Positions 31,437 to 42,982 of a stretch of DNA of 64,000 nt are shown piece by piece. Under the pieces are notes generated by a model. That model was not told the DNA's origin. It did not search any database and saw only the letters and a program-made list of their open reading frames with translations. Every line of letters begins with the position of its first letter. Position 1 is the stretch's first letter. The stretch spans positions 1 through 64,000 of the forward strand of contig JAENRP010000021.1 in the NCBI GenBank assembly GCA_024741835.1. Reading direction: 5' to 3'. This DNA is from Diplocarpon mali (taxonomy: Eukaryota > Ascomycota > Leotiomycetes > Helotiales > Drepanopezizaceae). Made by a program: the position numbers and the translations under genes.

Positions 31437-33009
31437 GATTTTCCTTCCTTCTATCGGCTCTGCGTTTTGCTTTCTTTCCCTTCCCTTCCCATCCATTTCT
31501 CAAGGAAAAAAATATTAGGCCTGAGCTCTCTGTCCGCCCCCTCCCTCCGCCCCCCCGCTCCCCCGCTCTCACGCTCTATTAATCTCATGTTCTGATCTGA
31601 TCAACAGAGGACGCATCAAGCTCTGCTCTTAAAGTATCTCTCGGGGCGCAGAACTGAAGGTTCTCAGCCATCTCACCGTGATTATACTTATGTGCTATAC
31701 CCGTAAATTCTGAGCACGATCTGTCAGATGCTCACGTTGCATGACAGCTTCAGCTGCTCGGCGTGGCACAGACGAAGGAGACAGCGTTTGCATACGCACC
31801 TGTCCTTGCTGCACTAGATTCCAGAGTAGATGTATGTATTTTTTTGCCGCCCAGGAAAGGGAAGAAAGGAAACAAGTTCGCTTGGTGTGCTCGTGGACTC
31901 GAGCTCGAGCTCATTCTGCATACGCGCTTCTGTGGCTTGTACTTTAGTACCGTCTCTACCTCCATCCACCTCCATCTACACGCAGAGCAGACTGCGAAGC
32001 CCAGATTCCGGGATACCGTTGGTCTGCATGATCAGCCCTCCTAACCGGCCGCGCAATACACTCGATTTCGATCAACTCGTCTGATACACAAAGGTACACA
32101 GCGCCATACACAGATGCCTTGTACACATTCCCCTTCCATCGACCCACTGAAGCACCAGCTTCCGGCCAGAAGCTAGGTCACTCCGTGCCCGACTGTGAAT
32201 TGGAGTTGGAGTTGGAGCTGGTCCTGGATCCAACCCAGGTGTTCTCTATCTCCTCTCGCTGTCATAACCTCGTCTGTCGCGACGGCGAGTAGGAGAGTTG
32301 AGGTACGTGAAAACCTACGGTCGCGGTTCCCCCCTGTCTTTTTTGCTCCCTACCGTGCCAGACCTTGTTGGGCAATACTGGCATTGCCCCGTGTCGGGCT
32401 ACGTGGAGACCATAGTCAGAAAGTAACTATTTTCCAAAGGGTACGCCGTACTACTCCGGCTCACACTCGCGCCCACGCCTTGGATGTCACCAATACCAAC
32501 CTTCATGGTCCGATAAGAACCAAGAGGCAACCCGACCTACCCAAACATCCCATGCCTTCGCAAATCACGAACTCTTCATCAAGGTCTGCCTGCCACGACA
32601 TGAGAGGTGCGATACTTGGAGCCCTAGGCAATGAAGCGGAAAACAAATTCTCACTTGGCTCCTCTCTTGCTACGTCTAGTTAGCAACTCCAACGTGAGCG
32701 AAAAGTATCACCAAATGAAAGAAGCACCCGCAGGCAGGTTTTCTATCGAGTATCTATTCGCTAATTTACACAAGTCCATTACGCTACGCAAACAAACACA
32801 GAAAGCAAGAGACTTGTCGTCAACGAAACAATGCTTATTGCATCACACAGCGATAGAATATGATGAAGAAGAAAAAAAGAAAAAAGGGAAATCAAAACGG
32901 AAAGCAATCTACCACAAGATCACCGCCTGTGTGCCATGCCATAACGCCATCTTCATACTGCCCATCTGCTCGAGGAAGCAGACTCTCCAAGTGGGCGTCC
33001 TGCTGCAGA
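31437..33009. other. Intergenic region between convergent genes
   Basis: About 1.57 kb between the Air-like gene and the lipase gene. It starts with a pyrimidine-rich run (near 31,530-31,575) and has a short TTGGAG repeat near 32,200. Open frames on both strands lack motifs. No gene called. Confidence 0.5.
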
Positions 33010-34604
33010 TCACAGGATGAACTCCTCGTCAAGCCAATGTCTGAACACAACATGGCCTTCTTGGAGACTCGGCTTGTCGGGGGCTCGCACGATGATGGCC
33101 GCATGCGAGTGCTTGCCCTTGTGAATGTAGACGGGGTATTTGCGCCAGCCGACGGAATCGAGAGCTGCGATCATGCGGAATTGGTAGGGTGCGAGGGCAA
33201 GAGTTGGGGCGTCGTGATGCATCTCCCCGGACTTTTCTTGGCTGCCGAGGGGAGTTGGGGTTTTGGAACGGGCTTGGAAGGACGGGCCTCTTGCTAGGAT
33301 AGGCGAGCCCGCTCCCCCCTGGGCTTCTTCTTCTTCGGTGCCAGCTACGAGGTACTCGTTGCTCTGGGCGCTGTTCAGATTCTCGTAGACGTCTTCAACT
33401 GCTTCTCGCATCCCCGTGATGAGGAGCGGGACGCGGTAGTTGCTGGGCTGGATGCCAGCCAACCCTCGCTCATGAAGTCTTATTCGGCGGCTGCTTCGTA
33501 GAGATTGAACGCCGGAGTTGAGCAGGAAAGCAACCACTCCGAGTGGGATGAAGAACATCATTGCCACGAGGAAGGGTAAGCGACCAATTGTGGTCTGACT
33601 GCTCCGGATCAAGGTGCTATAAAGGCTTGAATCAGTTTCATGGGAATCGAGGGGGGCGATTGGTGCTTCTGGATCGACAATCACGTCTTCGTAACCTCTC
33701 AAGTAGTTGACTTGCAGGTTATCTATGTTTGTGAAGGGGTCTGTCTTGGAAATGCCCGTGGTGTAATAGACTGCGCTCCGATCGTTGACAATATTTGTAT
33801 AGAGGGTTCGGCGTTGGAACTTTGCCAATCCTGTGATGAAGATCGACTCCGGATCTGCGAGTACCTCTAGCAAGGGCATACCCGTCTCCCTGAACTTGTC
33901 TATTGTAAATAATTGTCGGCCGGAGGCTGACAAGGTTCTCGCTCCCAGGACGTTCCAAACATGATTGTGCCAACCTCTCAATGGGGTGCGCACGCCCAGA
34001 TGAGGAGTTGCAAAGGTGGTGAAGTTCTAGCCCAAGTCAGCATACCTTCCACACCCCTGCGCTCTGGCGACCTCGGCGGGTCGGGACACTGCCCTTGATT
34101 CCCATTCGGACCTCGCTCTGTGCAGGAAAAACATACTACCGGCTTGATCTTCTCGAAAAATCCTTTACTATCAAGTAAGCCAACAGTAAAGCGGGCAACA
34201 AGCCCTCCTAGGGAATACCCAACCAGTGATATCCTTGAGATTTCTTGTCCAGCTCGAGCCAACTTCTCAATCTCCTCTTCAATTTCGAGGCAAACTCGCT
34301 CGCCACCCCGCTCGATCCCATCGTAGGTGAAGCTTCCGCTGTTGCGCTTGGCGACGAGTATATGGAGGCTCTCCTTGGGATATTTCTCTCGCAGGGAGGC
34401 TGCCATCACCGTGAGGTGGCTTGGGTTACCCCACAAGCTATGATCCTGTTAGCCACGAACAATGATAGAGCGTTGCTGACGGGAGCCAGGCGGGAAAACC
34501 CCCCCGAAAAATCAACACGTCATAAACTTCGGTGAGAACGTGGCGTACCCATGGACCAGCACGCAGAGATGCTGCGCTTCATGGCTCCCACCAGTGCAGT
34601 CCAT
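33010..34604 (-). CDS. DUF676 putative serine lipase, ROG1-like
   Basis: An alpha/beta-hydrolase of the DUF676 family; yeast Rog1 is a monoacylglycerol lipase. Exons (minus): 34,604-34,549, 34,437-34,137 and 34,026-33,010; 457 residues. The oxyanion motif LVHGLWGNPSHL spans the first splice. The nucleophile elbow GYSLGG gives Ser94; NFTTFATPHLGVRTP follows the second splice; HAAIIVRAP near residue 427 is the likely catalytic His. A hydrophobic segment (LPFLVAMMFFIPLGVVAFLL) suggests membrane attachment. Frame continuity across both introns (phases 2 and 0) supports the model. The divergent neighbour REX3 starts 2.1 kb away across repeats. Confidence 0.85.
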
Positions 34605-34886
34605 CACAGTCGTAGGCGACAAGAAAGCCCGGTCCAACGAGGAGAACGAGAAAGGGAGCAATGCGACGGTCGAGGGAGGGCGATCGGCGTCTATCTCGAG
34701 CGTTGTCGAGATAGACAGCTGACCAGGTGAGGAGTTGAGCTCGAGGCGTTGGCTGGGCGAGGCGGACGAATCAATTCAAGGGCTTTCAGGAAGGCTTTGT
34801 TTGGTTTAGACGTGCCGAGTCAAGGGGGCGGCACAATGACGAGGAGACGCAGCAGCTGGACGGCGATCTGCTGCCGGGTCTGTGAG

Positions 34887-34980
34887 ATGGGGAGAGGAGG
34901 AAGACAAGAGGGGGAGAGGAGGAGGAGAGGAAGAAGAAAAGAGGGTGTGAAGAGGAGGCGAAGAGGAGGAGGAGGAGAGA
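34887..34980 (+). repeat. Purine (GGA/GAA) tract
   Basis: Almost pure A/G run of GAGGAGGAAGA-type sequence on the plus strand, with only a few breaks. Such tracts can form triplex DNA. It lies upstream of the lipase gene. Confidence 0.7.
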
Positions 34981-35477
34981 TGTGGTGGACAAGGGCGAGA
35001 CGCCATGGCAAAACGAGAGCCCCATTCCTTCTCTCCCCGACCGGCGAGACAGAGCTGGAAATTGGCCGCAAGGAGGTCAGAGAGGAGGGAGCACGAGCTC
35101 ACCGCTCCGACGATTCGGTCCAGTCCAAGGCCAGGCGGTGCGTCCACACGTGACAAGGCGCTCGGCAGAAGTCCGAGTTCCAGCAGGACGGAGCACACAG
35201 GAGACCGGAGGGTCTGGTCGACGACGTCCGCGGTGGTTGCGCAGGATGAGGATCTTCTCGGGTTGGGAGGTCGTTGGTTGGTGACATCTGGCAGGTTTCC
35301 CGCGCAGCCGGTCGTCGGGTTGGGATGGAATCGGGACGCGCCGGTCTGTCACGGACTCGTCTGTTGGCGAGATCTCTGGTCCAATTCGAAGCATTGATGG
35401 GGGGTCGCGTGTGTATGTTCTGCTCCTCTACCGCGGAGAGAGGTGGGAGGCGGGTAGAAAGAGGTCGAGGATATACC

Positions 35478-35620
35478 AGTATATGTAGAAGTATAGGTAG
35501 AAGTATAGGTAGAAGCATGAGTGGAGCATGAGCGGAAGCATGAGTGGAAGCATGTGTGGAAGCATGTGTGGAAATATATGTACAAGTATATGTGGAAGCA
35601 TATATGTAAGCATATATGCT
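35478..35620. repeat. 12-bp minisatellite
   Basis: About twelve units of a 12-bp motif drift from AGTATAGGTAGA through AGCATGAGTGGA and AGCATGTGTGGA to AGCATATATGTA. The gradual change along the array suggests stepwise growth by local duplication. Confidence 0.8.
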
Positions 35621-35708
35621 TAAATGCTTAAATAAGCATTTATATTATGCACGTCAAGCCCGGGTTATAACCCCTCCTGTTGCTCGCTGACCTGGTTTAT
35701 GATGAATG

Positions 35709-35866
35709 GTAATATATATACATATATACACATATACAGATATACATATATACATATACATATACATATATACATATACATATATACATATACATATATA
35801 CATATACATATATACATATATACATATACATATATACATATACATATATACATATATACATATATA
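35709..35866. repeat. TATACA microsatellite next to the gap
   Basis: Dense run of ATATATACATATACATA-type sequence that ends in the gap. It is the likely cause of the assembly break. Confidence 0.9.
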
Positions 35867-36085
35867 NNNNNNNNNNNNNNNNNNNNNNNNNNNNNNNNNN
35901 NNNNNNNNNNNNNNNNNNNNNNNNNNNNNNNNNNNNNNNNNNNNNNNNNNNNNNNNNNNNNNNNNNNNNNNNNNNNNNNNNNNNNNNNNNNNNNNNNNNN
36001 NNNNNNNNNNNNNNNNNNNNNNNNNNNNNNNNNNNNNNNNNNNNNNNNNNNNNNNNNNNNNNNNNNNNNNNNNNNNNNNNNNNNN
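35867..36085. other. Assembly gap, 219 Ns
   Basis: Undetermined bases between the TA/CA microsatellite and a run of eleven C. True length is unknown. Open frames that cross it are meaningless. Confidence 0.99.
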
Positions 36086-36701
36086 CCCCCCCCCCCACAC
36101 ACGCCTGCAGCGGTAATCGGATCCGCTTTCTTATCATTCTTATCGACCTCCAGCCACGGAGGCTGAACTGCCCCGCCTCTCGCTAAACTCGTGTGTCGGG
36201 TGAGTTACTTCCAACGTCCTCGCTCGTCCGTCTCCTCCTCGGTGGGAAACTCAACCAAGGGTGATAATGCAGTCCATCTCCCCAGCCAGCGCCTCCAGTT
36301 CCAGGAACACATCGCCATAGAGTCATCCCAACTCGAACGCTCCGTCAATTTCTCCGCGCCAGAATCTCTGGCTGGTTGGTTGGCCAGAGACCCTTCCTTT
36401 CACTCTTCTCTCCCACGCCCCGAGATCTCACATCTCCAATCCAGGCACACGCCTCAGCCCATTCACCACATATAATGCCCTTACGGATTCCTGACCTCTG
36501 CTGTCAGTGGTGAGCTTCGCTTCAGACCCGTGCGGGCACGGTTGAGCAAAGACCGCTTCCTGCGCGAGTCCAGATTCGCAACTGCATCTCGTAGATGTCA
36601 GAGTTCACCATCTCAACACCCATGGCCAGTTGAGAGAAAACCATCCGTGCGGGCCTAGGCAGCTTTTGTTGATCTCTCAACCTCGACCTCTTTCAGGCGC
36701 C

Positions 36702-38765
36702 ATGTTCACAGCCAAGGGCCTATTCGCGGATGTTGCGTGTCCATTCCAAGAAACATGCATCCTCCCCAGTTGTATCTTCAAACATGTCGGGGCCAACGCA
36801 AAGGTAGTGGCAGCAGTAGCGCCCGTCGTCAGCTCGGAGTCAGATCAGCTGAGCGCGGAAAATGACCAGGAGAGGCCCCGCAAACGACAGAAGACTAACG
36901 GTGAGACGGGAAGGCCGTTGAAGGCTGTCGAGGCGGAGGATAAGAACGCGCCAACTCCAGCCTCCAGGTCCAAGGCGGGCGAAAGGTCGTCGAGCACGAG
37001 CCGCGCAGCTACTCGGGATGTCTCTCCACCGCCTGTGAAGCGGAAATCCCAGAGTACGAACTCGGCGACGACCAAGTCTCTGCTTCAGAAGCCTCCTATG
37101 CCCAAGGCTGCCGTCGAGACCCCCGTCGAGGCTCCTCTCGTCAAGGCGCCGCTGAAGCAGGAGAGTCTCAATCCACGCGTGCTCAAGTATCCTGCGCCAG
37201 CAGGCCACGATATGCGCTTCAGGCTCCTCAAAGCGCTTCACACAGAGCTTGCACGTCTGAACTCAGAGCTTGCCAAAGACGCCAAAGATGACGAGGAAGA
37301 GCTTGTTCTTTCAGACCAGGCCGTCATCACGCGAGCCCTGGATCTCGAGGAAGGCGCCGCCGCGTCGGCGGCCGTGTACTCGAATATCGTCAAGAATAAG
37401 ATCTTGACCTACAAAAGAATGAAGGTGCTCCAATGGATCGAAGAGCGAAAGAGAGAAGTGTCGCAGGAAAAATCCAAGCAAGCCGCCCGCCGACCAGTTT
37501 CTAAGCCCGCCGAGCCTCCAAAGCCCATCGCAACGGGCCTGACTGAACTAGAAGAACTTGCTCTCCTCCCCAGGCTCCACACTCCCATCTCCGGGCTCGC
37601 CCAGCACGGCTATGTAACCTCGATCCCGACCGCTCAGGAGATCTCCACCGCCAGAGCCGGAATTGAAGCCGCGCAGGGCTGGGAGAACTGTGACCGCTGC
37701 AAATCCCGCTTCCAGGTCTTCCCCGAGCGGCGGGAGTCCGACGGTGCACTCACCTCCGGCGGCCCCTGCACCTATCACTTCGGCAAGCCGTACTGGCGCG
37801 AAAGGTCCGGCGCCGACCCCAATGCCAAGCGCGAGAAGCTGTTCCGGTGCTGTGGCGAATCGGTCGGGGAGTCGACCGGCTGCACCCAGTCTGAGAACCA
37901 CGTCTTTAAGATCTCCGAGGTGAAGAGACTAGCCGCCATCTCGAACTTCGAAGAGACGCCCGAGAATCCAGCGGCGGCGTCTGATCGCCCGGTGTGCATC
38001 GATGGGGAGATGGGATATACCGTCTACGGGCTCGAACTGATCCGCCTCACTGCTACATCCTGGCCTTCTGGCGACCCGATCTTTGACGTGCTCGTTCGTC
38101 CAATCGGACCTCTCCTCGACCTCAACTCGCGCTACTCGGGCGTCTGGCCGAGAGACATGGCCAGCGCTCTCCCATGGTCTCCTGAAGCCCCCAAGCCATC
38201 CTCTCCGGCCTCTCCCGCAAGCAAACCCCCCTTGCGCATCCTCCCCTCCCCAGCTTCCGCCCGCGCCCTTCTCCTCTCCTACCTCTCCCCGAGCACCCCG
38301 CTGATTGGCCACGGCCTCGAAAACGATCTCAACGTGCTCCGCCTCATCCACCCAACCGTCATCGATACGGCGCTCCTCTTCCCGCACAAGGCCGGGCTGC
38401 CCTTCCGCAACGGCCTCAAGATGCTCATGGCCACGCACCTGAATCGCCAGATCCAGGTCGTGGTCGACGGCAAGATGGAGGGCCACGACAGCAAGGAGGA
38501 TGCGAATGCCGCGGGGGACTTGGTGAGGTTTGCCTTGGCGAATGAGTGGAGGAAGATGGTTGCGGCTGGGTGGACAGTGACGGAGGGGAAGTTTCGGTCG
38601 CCGAAGTCGGGAGAGGGAACCGAGGATGTGTTGGTGGGGACTCCGGCGGGAGTTCAGGGTATGACTTCGTGGGGGTTGGAGAAGGGGCCGGTTCGGATTT
38701 TGACGACCGGAGGAGCAGGGAGGAAGAGGGAGAGGGGCGAGATGAAGGAGGGAGACCTAGATTGA
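36702..38765 (+). CDS. REX3: RNA exonuclease 3 (REX3)
   Basis: A 3'-5' RNA exonuclease of the DEDDh/RNase T type, known in yeast to trim RNase MRP RNA and other small RNAs. Single exon, 687 residues. I chose ATG 36,702 because MFTAKGLFADVACPF matches the family start, which holds a CCCH-like finger (CPFQETCILPSCIFKH). A long disordered, Lys/Ser-rich section follows. A second Cys/His region (NCDRCKSRF ... CTYHFGKPYW ... CCGESVGESTGC) precedes the catalytic domain. Catalytic motifs: IDGEMGYTVYGLEL (D and E), IGHGLENDLNVLRL (D), and HDSKEDANAAGDL (H and D). The DGEM and MGYT residues replace the commoner DCEM and MCYT. Ends 300 bases from the convergent RFC5 gene. Confidence 0.88.
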   Translation: MFTAKGLFADVACPFQETCILPSCIFKHVGANAKVVAAVAPVVSSESDQLSAENDQERPRKRQKTNGETGRPLKAVEAEDKNAPTPASRSKAGERSSSTSRAATRDVSPPPVKRKSQSTNSATTKSLLQKPPMPKAAVETPVEAPLVKAPLKQESLNPRVLKYPAPAGHDMRFRLLKALHTELARLNSELAKDAKDDEEELVLSDQAVITRALDLEEGAAASAAVYSNIVKNKILTYKRMKVLQWIEERKREVSQEKSKQAARRPVSKPAEPPKPIATGLTELEELALLPRLHTPISGLAQHGYVTSIPTAQEISTARAGIEAAQGWENCDRCKSRFQVFPERRESDGALTSGGPCTYHFGKPYWRERSGADPNAKREKLFRCCGESVGESTGCTQSENHVFKISEVKRLAAISNFEETPENPAAASDRPVCIDGEMGYTVYGLELIRLTATSWPSGDPIFDVLVRPIGPLLDLNSRYSGVWPRDMASALPWSPEAPKPSSPASPASKPPLRILPSPASARALLLSYLSPSTPLIGHGLENDLNVLRLIHPTVIDTALLFPHKAGLPFRNGLKMLMATHLNRQIQVVVDGKMEGHDSKEDANAAGDLVRFALANEWRKMVAAGWTVTEGKFRSPKSGEGTEDVLVGTPAGVQGMTSWGLEKGPVRILTTGGAGRKRERGEMKEGDLD

Positions 38766-39064
38766 GGGTCGTTGTGGTCTGGGTTCGAACGACCAGACAT
38801 GGGATAGACGAGCCTGGTGGATCGGCGGAGAGCTCGTCCAGGGGTGGGAACGGCTTCTTAGATCAAACGCCATATCAGAGGCGTCATGTATATCAAGGAC
38901 GCTACACATAGACAGACACCATGGCTCACTGGCCCAAGTACCCATGGATACATATCCTCGCTGGAGATCTCCACGGCCAGAGCCATCTCGCCGGCCGAGC
39001 CTGCATTCCCACCCACAACTCCGCCCATGCCCCACGCCCCGTACTCCACGCAACGCCGCTCGCC

Positions 39065-40316
39065 CTAGAAATCCCCCTCCATGGCCCACTCCTCCACCAC
39101 CCGCATAAACTTCGCCACGAAGGCCTCGAGATGAAAGATGACCTTCGTGCCCGTCCGGATGCGATGCTCGTAGAAGGCGCTCCAGCGCACCACGTCCGCC
39201 TTCAGCACGTCGTCCACCAGCGGCACCAGCTTGAACGTGAGCGTCTTCAGGACCGTGGTGGCGGGGATGCAGTGCGTGAGCAGATCGTACAGCTTGGCGC
39301 GGACCTGCAGGATGCGCGCCGGCGAGTGCTCGGCCATGATCTCCGACGCGACCTGCGAGAGGAGGGCTTCCCAGTCGGGCGGCGGGATGGGGGTTGTGTC
39401 TGTCGGTTTCTCGCTGGAGGGGGGAGGATGTTGTCAGCGCTGTTTTCCATGCATGTGTGTGGTTCTTTGGTTTGGCAGGGATGGTGCTGCACAGCGGGGG
39501 TTGGTCGCGGAGAGGAGTGAACGAGGAAAGGAGACGGGAGGAGGAGAGGGATATCTCACTTCTGCGCATGCACCGCCTCGAGCATCAAAAGCGCCCTCCG
39601 CAAGTTCCTCCCGCTCTCGCCGGCAATCCTCTGATTGAGTCCCTTATTCACCGCCCATCCCTCCCTCCTCGCACTACTCTCCAGCGCCGCGCAGATCTCC
39701 CCCTCGGTCGGCGCCGCGACCCTCACCAGCAGCGTCCGACTCCTGATCGGCGCGATGATATTCGCCGTGCTGTTCGCCATGAGGATCAGCCGCAGGTTCG
39801 GGCTGTACTTCTCCATGGTCCGCCGGAGCGCCGCCTGCGCGTCGCGGGTCAAGTGGTCCGCCTCATTGATGACCACCACCTTGAACTTCTGCCGCGCCGA
39901 CGTGTCGACCTGCTGCGTCTGTGCCACCTCCTTCAGCAGATCCTGCACCACAACCCGGTCGTAGTTGCCCACGTCCGAGGGTGTGATTTCGAGGTGGTAG
40001 ACCGAGGACACGATGTTGAACTCCAGTTTGCGGTTCGAGGTTGTTTGAAACACGCGCGAGTCGATCTTTATCTTCTCCACACCGGGCCCGTAGAGCTCTT
40101 TGAGCGTGGCGACGATACGAGTTTTTTTGCCTGCACCTGACGGCCCGTAGACAAGGAGATGTGGGAAGTCGCCGCTCTGTGCCTGAGGGGGTTAGCTGAG
40201 GAAGGCTTTGCAGGAGGGAGACGACGTACGAGCGAGCGCAGACGGTCGGAGAGTTCAGGGTGGTAGGTTAGATGGTCGAGGGAGCGAGGACGGTGTTTGT
40301 CTACCAGGAGGGCCAT
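39065..40316 (-). CDS. RFC5: Replication factor C subunit 5 (human RFC3 type)
   Basis: AAA+ subunit of the clamp loader that places PCNA on DNA. Exons (minus): 40,316-40,230, 40,182-39,560 and 39,413-39,065; 352 residues, the family's usual length. MALLVDKHRPRSLDHL starts the protein; the Walker A box GPSGAGKKT lies at residues 42-50; the Walker B region reads VVVINEAD (residues 131-138), with the Asn that is typical of this subunit; IRSRTLLVRV holds the sensor/arginine-finger region. PGVEKIKIDSRVF and SVYHLEITPSDVGNYDR identify Rfc5 rather than Rfc2, 3 or 4. All three exons join in frame, and the C-terminal collar domain is complete (FVAKFMRVVEEWAMEGDF). Confidence 0.94.
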
Positions 40317-41155
40317 TGTGGTGTGTGGCGTGTCTATTGGAGAGATGAGGGCCTGGTTCTGACGAGGTATGCAAATAAAAATTAAAAAAAAGTTGGTAGT
40401 GCTGAGGTACGCGATACGCGTCTCGCGAGACCGCGTAAAGAGCTTACACGTGATAATCTTGGCAGTTTCTCTGCAATATCTCTCCACAAGTAGTCGATCT
40501 CAAGAACTATGATTATACTATGTAAGCTCGTACTATCCGCCAAACAGAATTACAGTCATATATGCAAACTAAGATGACTTCGTTAACTATGTCATTGGCT
40601 CTAGCGATCGTCTTAGCAGCCACTAATCTTAGCGATATACTGTTACGAGAATGCATCATTGACTTCAGTTAACCATGATTGAACTGCGCCACGAGATCAA
40701 CCCAGTCCTGCAATATGATCGCTCCCTTATCCGATCTGTTCTGTTGACGTTGAGCTTGATCGAGATGAGTCAGGCAAGGAATAGGAGCGGCTTATTAGCT
40801 TGTTACGATTTCCGTAGCCATGTGACAGTATTCATGGACTCTCGCATTCGTGAACGCTTTCGAACCGTTAGGTTCTCTGTTCAAATATCTATATTCGAAT
40901 GAGGACGGTTCGATTTTGGCAACATCGGCTATTGCAACTCGGGTAGGTCAACTTGCCGCCTGTGGCTTTCGAAGTAAGCAAATCTTGAGCTAATATACAC
41001 CAAAACTTGTCTATCGGGAGATTTCAATCGACAGTACGCAGCCCAGCAGCCCGAGAACGCCTCGCTCATGAGATCGACTATCTACATGCATCCATCCTAT
41101 CCAAGAAAAGGTCCAATTGTAGCCCAAGTTCCTGCTCGCATCCTTTTCCACTATC
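40317..41155. other. Intergenic region, RFC5 promoter side
   Basis: AT-rich spacer of 839 bp between the RFC5 start and the 3' end of the MFS gene, which both point left. No gene or repeat seen. Confidence 0.5.
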
Positions 41156-42982
41156 CTAAGCAGAAGGGCTAAATTTACTCATTTTCCTAATCCTTGACCC
41201 ATATAAAAAGAAAAGGATCGGCGCCGGCATCATAGCCACGCACAAGAAGCCTAACAAACTCGTCGCCCAGGCTACGCCGAGCGTGTGGTACATTGCGGTA
41301 GCGAATAATGGGAACCCGGCTCCAGCCACAGATCTCAGCAGGGTATTTGCTGCGATCGCAGAATTGGCGTGCCACATGTATACGTCAATGATGTAGTTCA
41401 ATCCTTGAAGAAAAATCATCAAAATACCCCAACCTATGGGGATCCCGGCAACGGCTTGTGGTACCCAGGTAATGTTTGGTGACGAAGTCCAGGCGAACCA
41501 GAATAGACCGATGGGCAGGAGGAAAGAGCCAAGAATCATAGGTGGGAGTCGCTCTTCGGGGATGACGCGCCCGTGTTTCTGAAGTTTATGAGCGAATCTG
41601 GTTTTGGTTACGACACTGATATGAATATTAGATTACTGTTCTTGATGAAGGGTATAAAGGAGGCTTACGTAATAGTGATAGCCCCCAGCAAGACCCCAAT
41701 CAGGATACCGATGAATGGTAACGCGCCAACGCCCTGGCTCCAATGTCGTTCCTCTTGGAAAGAAATCGGATACGCCTCGAAGAACAGGTACAGGATACCG
41801 TAGATGAGGGCCATGTACATAGTAATAAGCAGCAAAATCGGCTCTTGGAACAGCATCTGGAAGGGCCTCAAGAAGTATGTCGACACGAGCGCGGATAGCT
41901 CGGTATTCGTTGTGTCGGCTTGGGAGTGGATAGCCCAATTCTTGGTCTCGAAACGCAGACGCTTTGCACGGGATTGCAAGATCTTAGCGTGTGCTGTTTC
42001 GGGTACCAGGAAAAACCCAACAGTACCGAAGAAAGCGGCCATTATGAGGGTGATCCAGGCTGTCCACCGCCATCCAAGATAGGACTGTGTGATAAAACCG
42101 CCCATTATAGGACCGGCAATTGGGCCGATGAATGTAGCGGCGGCAAAGACGCAGACTGCTACTCCTCGGTCGACTGGGCCGAAGAAATCTGCTAATGCGC
42201 CGCCAACGATGGCCAGGGGAGCCGAAGCGAAGCATCCCCCGAAGAATCTAGTGAGCATGATTGTCTCTACGTTTTGCGCGACTGCAACGGGAATCTGGAA
42301 TATCGCGAAGCCAAAATAACCGAAGAAGAGAGGCGCCTTTCGACCGAAAATTTCGGATCCTGGGCCCCATATCTGACGACTTGTTAGTATAGATTCAATA
42401 ACTTGCGGCAACAGTGCTCACCAAAGGCCCGCAGCCGAATCCCAAGACAAATAACGATGTGCCTAGTGTAGCAGTCTCGGTGGAGATATGGTACAACTCA
42501 GCAACTGACGTTGTAGCATTGCTGAAAACAGACGAAGCGAATGTGACGCAAAAAGTCATCAAGCCCAGCGCGATAGTAATGGTCCATTTCTTTCGCGGCG
42601 CCCAGTTCATAGGATTTTCCGGATCGTCAGGCCCATCCCATTCGACCAGATTCGGGTCTTTCTCTACTTTCTTCTTAGACTGCTCGGCATTCTCATTGGC
42701 GTTACTATCGTCGCCGGCCTCTAAGTCTTTCTCGTCATCGCTATTGTTGACAGTGTCACCCTCATTACCATCCCTATCGTCCAGCCGGTCTCCATACTGC
42801 AGCCGGCTCCCATGTCGACCGAACACAGGGCCATCATGCGATACATCGAGGTCCGACATGTTGGTGCGCTTCTCCGTCAAGGTCGCTAGGTGGTGAGACG
42901 CATTCTCAGTGCCTGGGAGACGTTCGGTGCTGTTGGTCCTGGACGGAACCTGGGTGGTGTCTGTATCGGTGGAGGCGCGCAT
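41156..42982 (-). CDS. MFS drug/polyamine exporter, DHA1 (12-TM) family
   Basis: Major facilitator of the fungal DHA1 group (Tpo1/Flr1-like), proton-driven exporters of polyamines, azoles or other small toxic compounds. Exons (minus): 42,982-42,422, 42,372-41,669 and 41,615-41,156; 574 residues. The N-terminal ~130 residues are hydrophilic and acidic, ending in the group signature DPENPMNWAPRKKW (residues 120-133). FGCGPLIWGPGSEIFGRK spans the first splice and is the loop 2-3 motif; AAATFIGPIAGPIMGGFI is the antiporter motif; EAYPISFQEERHWSQG and TLLRSVAGAGFPLFATAMY are typical of the second half. Introns are 49 and 53 bp. The real substrate cannot be told from sequence. Confidence 0.88.

Larger units (their letters stand above)
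34605..36701. other. Repeat-rich intergenic region with an assembly gap
   Basis: Between two divergent genes: a purine tract (34,887-34,980), a 12-bp minisatellite (35,478-35,620), a TA/CA microsatellite (35,709-35,866), a run of Ns (35,867-36,085) and a C run right after it. The last 600 bases are single-copy and should hold the REX3 promoter; TTTCAG before its ATG may be an intron acceptor. Confidence 0.7.

Noticed and set aside
35654..36166. Open frames with Tyr/Ile repeats crossing the gap
   Set aside because: They are translations of the TATACA microsatellite and undetermined bases.
38765..38800. A tRNA-like TTCGAAC box
   Set aside because: No cloverleaf or matching A box could be formed around it; I found no tRNA anywhere in the window.
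38757..39569. A 270-codon minus-strand open frame
   Set aside because: It overlaps RFC5 exon 3 in another frame; the clamp-loader frame with correct splice sites explains the region.
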